Shown: piece by piece, positions 6,519-8,595 of the stretch
Layout of the letters: every line of letters starts with the position of its first letter
Position numbering within the stretch: position 1 is the stretch's first letter
NCBI GenBank assembly: GCA_937898895.1
Contig: CALDKL010000871.1
Location: forward strand, 1 to 8,595
DNA: 8,595 nucleotides
Source of the DNA: an uncultured Verrucomicrobiae bacterium
GTDB lineage: Bacteria; Verrucomicrobiota; Verrucomicrobiia; Verrucomicrobiales; DEV007
Direction of reading: 5' to 3'
Notes under the pieces: model-generated
The model's database searches: none
What the model saw: only the letters and a program-made list of their open reading frames with translations
What the model was told of the DNA's origin: nothing
Position numbers and translations under genes: made by a program

Positions 6519-7814
6519 ATGAAAGCCGTCCTTCCCATCGCAATCCTTTTGCATGCTTGCCTGGTCGCATCGGAACGTCCTCCCGTGACCCATCCGCGCC
6601 AGACCAGCGGCGATACGAAGGTGCAGCCCGACTGGGAGGAAGTCCTCACCCTCACGGTGGGCAACGCCGACGCCGACCTCGTCGGCAGCGACCATCGAGT
6701 CATCCAGGCGGCGATCGACCAGGTCGCAGGTCTCGGGGGAGGGACCGTGAAAATCCGCGCCGGAACCTACCGATTGCGGAATGCGGTCTATCTTCGGAGC
6801 GGGGTGAATCTGATCGGAGAAGGGCAGGGGACCCTGCTGATCAAAGAGCCGTCGGCGACCACCCCGCTCTCGCACGACAGTGACTGGTACGATCAGGAGA
6901 TCACCCTGACGGATGCACAAGCCTTCCGCGTCGGCGACGGGATCTGCCTCCGGGCGAAGGACGCGAAGACGGGGGCCGTCACCATTCTGAAACGGACCCT
7001 CGTGGCCCGCAGCGGCAACCGCTTCAAGCTCGACAAACCCTTGCGCGAGAATCTCTGGCAGATGAACGGGGCGACCTGTGCGACGCTCTTTCCCCTGCTC
7101 AGCGGCGAATTCGCCGAGGACCTGCGCATCGAGAATCTCGTCCTCGACGGAAACCGGGAGAACAACGAGGAACTCGACGGCAACTACGCCGGCTGCGTCT
7201 TCCTGCAGGATTGCAACCGCATCGAGATTCGGGGAATCACCGCGCGCAACTACGAGGGCGACGGAATATCCTGGCAGATCAGCCACGACGTCGTCGTCGA
7301 GAATTGCCGGGTCGAGAATTGCAAGAACCTGGCCCTGCATCCCGGGTCGGGTTCCCAGCGGCCCCTGATCCACGGGAACACCCTGCTCGGATGCGATATC
7401 GGCATCTTCTTTTGTTGGGGCGTCAAATTCGGTCTGGCCGAGGCCAACACCATCGAGGGCAATCGGGTCGGCGTCTCGATCGGACACCGAGACACCGACA
7501 ATCTCGTGTCCGGCAACACCGTTCGCGCGAGCCTCGACCATGCCGTCTTGTTCCGGCCGGAGCGAGGTCCCGGGTTTGCCGGCCATCGCAACCGCATCGA
7601 GGGGAACACCTTCCTCGACAATGGAAAGGACCAGGGAGCGGTCATCGACATTCAGGGAGGCACCGAGTCGATCGCGATCCGAAACAATCGCTTTTCCGAG
7701 TCGCGTCCGGGAGTGTCCGTGAATTCGGTCCGCATCGGGGCCGAGACGAAAGACGTCTCCGTCGTCGGGAGCCGCCTCGAGGGAGTGGCTGAAGCGACTG
7801 CGGCGAAACCGTGA
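6519..7814 (+). CDS. Secreted right-handed beta-helix (pectate-lyase-like) protein
   Basis: This is a 431-residue exported protein. The N-terminal 17 or so residues form a hydrophobic signal; LHAC (11-14) is an imperfect lipobox, so it could be a lipoprotein or be cut after CLVA. The block from VIQAAID to NLIGEG (61-101), with GGGTVKIRAGTYRL, is the classic N-terminal cap of pectate-lyase-superfamily beta-helices. From about residue 200 come short repeated coils of the form x-I-x-x-N-x-hydrophobic: LRIENLVLDG, IEIRGITARN, VVVENCRVENC, PLIHGNTLLGC, FGLAEANTIEGN, NLVSGNTVRA, NRIEGNTFLDN and IAIRNNRF. Such Asn-ladder helices are found in polysaccharide lyases, epimerases and hydrolases; the active residues cannot be assigned, and the substrate is unknown. 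The ATG at 6519 is chosen because it starts the signal sequence; the open frame extends upstream inside the propeller gene with no family similarity. No Shine-Dalgarno is seen. It is probably translated from the same message as the propeller gene 26 bases upstream. Confidence 0.85.
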   Translation: MKAVLPIAILLHACLVASERPPVTHPRQTSGDTKVQPDWEEVLTLTVGNADADLVGSDHRVIQAAIDQVAGLGGGTVKIRAGTYRLRNAVYLRSGVNLIGEGQGTLLIKEPSATTPLSHDSDWYDQEITLTDAQAFRVGDGICLRAKDAKTGAVTILKRTLVARSGNRFKLDKPLRENLWQMNGATCATLFPLLSGEFAEDLRIENLVLDGNRENNEELDGNYAGCVFLQDCNRIEIRGITARNYEGDGISWQISHDVVVENCRVENCKNLALHPGSGSQRPLIHGNTLLGCDIGIFFCWGVKFGLAEANTIEGNRVGVSIGHRDTDNLVSGNTVRASLDHAVLFRPERGPGFAGHRNRIEGNTFLDNGKDQGAVIDIQGGTESIAIRNNRFSESRPGVSVNSVRIGAETKDVSVVGSRLEGVAEATAAKP

Positions 7815-7929
7815 AGTCGGTCGGCGGAGGGGAGGCGAGACCGATCCGCCCGTAAGTCCGCCGTGCCGTCTGCGGCGGTGGAGGAGCGCAAGTTCCGCCG
7901 GGGAAACCCATGGAACTGGCCGGATGCCC
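7815..7929. terminator. Convergent spacer with three short hairpins
   Basis: This spacer separates the ends of two convergent genes. It contains TCGGTC/GACCGA (7817-7822 with 7839-7844), starting two bases after the beta-helix stop codon; CCGCCG/CGGCGG (7858-7863 with 7873-7878); and AGTTCC/GGAACT (7891-7896 with 7912-7917). None has a T tail on either strand. Together they may stop transcription from both sides, possibly with Rho. In DNA this GC-rich, some 6-bp dyads are expected by chance. Confidence 0.35.
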
Positions 7930-8595
7930 TTATTCCCTCATCGGACTCAGATCAATCACGCGCCGATCCATGACCGTTTGGAGTTCTTCCGGGGAAAAAT
8001 TTCGCTCCAGGAGATGATCGACGAGTTCTGCCTGTCGGGGTTGTCCAAAAGCGAGTCGGTAGATCGCCAGTGTTCGCAGGATGTGGTTGAGACGGCTCTG
8101 ATCGAGGCTGAACGGATAAAGAGGCACGACCCGTTCGATTCGGGGCGATTGTTCAGCCTCGACGTGCCAGTAGGGAATCAGGTCGCATTTTCCCTTCGCA
8201 TTCCGTTCTTTCTCTGCGGCAACTGCAAACAGTTGCTCCCACGGATCGGCACCTGCATCCACCTCCGCAGCGGCCAGATCGGCCCGGTATTTCCTGGCCA
8301 CTTGCTGGCGGATCACGAGGCTCTTGTAACGATTGATGCGGCCCTCGCGTTGTTCGAGGTCGATGGGGTTTCCCGGCAGGTTCCAGTGAACGATGCGGCG
8401 GCAATAGAAATGAAAGTCGAGCCCTTCCTGTCCGATGGAGGTGGACGCCAGCACGAAGGGACGGAAGGGGGAGTTGAAGACCTCGCGGATGCTGGTGGCG
8501 CGTTTCTCCCCGGATTCCGACTCGATGCGTTGACTGCCGAACTCGACCGCATAGTGGCACCTCATTTTTCGGGAGGCATCTTGCAGAAAGGTTTC
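7930..8595 (-). CDS. SF2/SNF2-like helicase, C-terminal part (5' end outside window)
   Basis: The frame is open to the right edge, so the gene begins outside; 221 C-terminal residues are visible. Residues 47-61 (FVLASTSIGQEGLDF) are helicase motif V, and EQREGRINRYK (81-91) is motif VI with its two arginine-finger-type residues. Between them, CRRIVHWNLPGNPIDLE is the usual linker of the second RecA-like domain in SNF2/RapA-like helicases. After the core comes a charged, probably helical region of about 130 residues with no motif I recognise. An internal Met at 8565 is not a credible start, because the helicase domain is already under way. Helicases with this 'GQEGLDF...HWNLP.NP.DLEQREGR' style are common in restriction, DISARM-like and other defence loci, but the N-terminal half and the neighbours are not visible, so the role is inference. 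It is convergent with the beta-helix gene. The stop is TAA. Confidence 0.8.
   Translation of the reverse strand, partial: ETFLQDASRKMRCHYAVEFGSQRIESESGEKRATSIREVFNSPFRPFVLASTSIGQEGLDFHFYCRRIVHWNLPGNPIDLEQREGRINRYKSLVIRQQVARKYRADLAAAEVDAGADPWEQLFAVAAEKERNAKGKCDLIPYWHVEAEQSPRIERVVPLYPFSLDQSRLNHILRTLAIYRLAFGQPRQAELVDHLLERNFSPEELQTVMDRRVIDLSPMRE

Noticed and set aside
6456..7586. 376-codon minus-strand frame across the beta-helix gene
   Set aside because: It is an antisense shadow with biased composition; the plus-strand protein has a signal peptide and clear beta-helix coils.

Overview
This is a GC-rich bacterial window with six genes or gene remnants that are complete in the window and one gene cut by the right edge. 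No single marker fixes the taxon. A secreted DUF1080 protein, an exported seven-repeat propeller, an exported beta-helix protein, and start codons with almost no Shine-Dalgarno sequence together suggest a Verrucomicrobiota/PVC-type heterotroph. That assignment is inference. The genetic code is the standard one, because five genes here terminate with TGA.

Layout from left to right. Positions 1-270 have no gene. The first 165 bases are AT-richer and carry several overlapping inverted repeats. A leftward block follows: a secreted DUF1080 protein (271-864), a glutaminyl-tRNA synthetase gene (988-2670) and a DUF177/YceD-family gene (2732-3205). In transcription order this is yceD, glnS, DUF1080. 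glnS is full length by homology but is broken by one in-frame TGA at codon 94, exactly where the family has a Trp. Everything before and after the stop is intact, so it is a fresh nonsense mutation, a base-call error or, less likely, a read-through codon.

A 163-base divergent spacer (3206-3368) holds two perfect palindromes and a good promoter-like pair. The promoter sits so close to the next ATG that the mRNA would be nearly leaderless. Rightward come a ribulokinase (araB, 3369-5051), a secreted seven-repeat beta-propeller of the SBBP type (5122-6492) and a secreted right-handed beta-helix protein of the pectate-lyase-like class (6519-7814). The last two are 26 bases apart and probably co-transcribed. 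A convergent spacer full of short hairpins (7815-7929) separates them from a leftward gene that runs off the right edge. That gene is the C-terminal part of an SF2/SNF2-like helicase, of a kind often found in restriction and other defence loci.

Functionally the left half is housekeeping (translation, a ribosome-linked DUF177 gene) and the middle is sugar use and exported proteins (pentulose kinase, beta-helix, propeller, DUF1080). The right edge may be the start of a defence or accessory region. I see no CRISPR array, insertion sequence, tRNA or rRNA. I do not see a convincing new multi-gene system; the broken glnS, the palindromic araB/yceD control region and the left-edge structured element are the points most worth checking.
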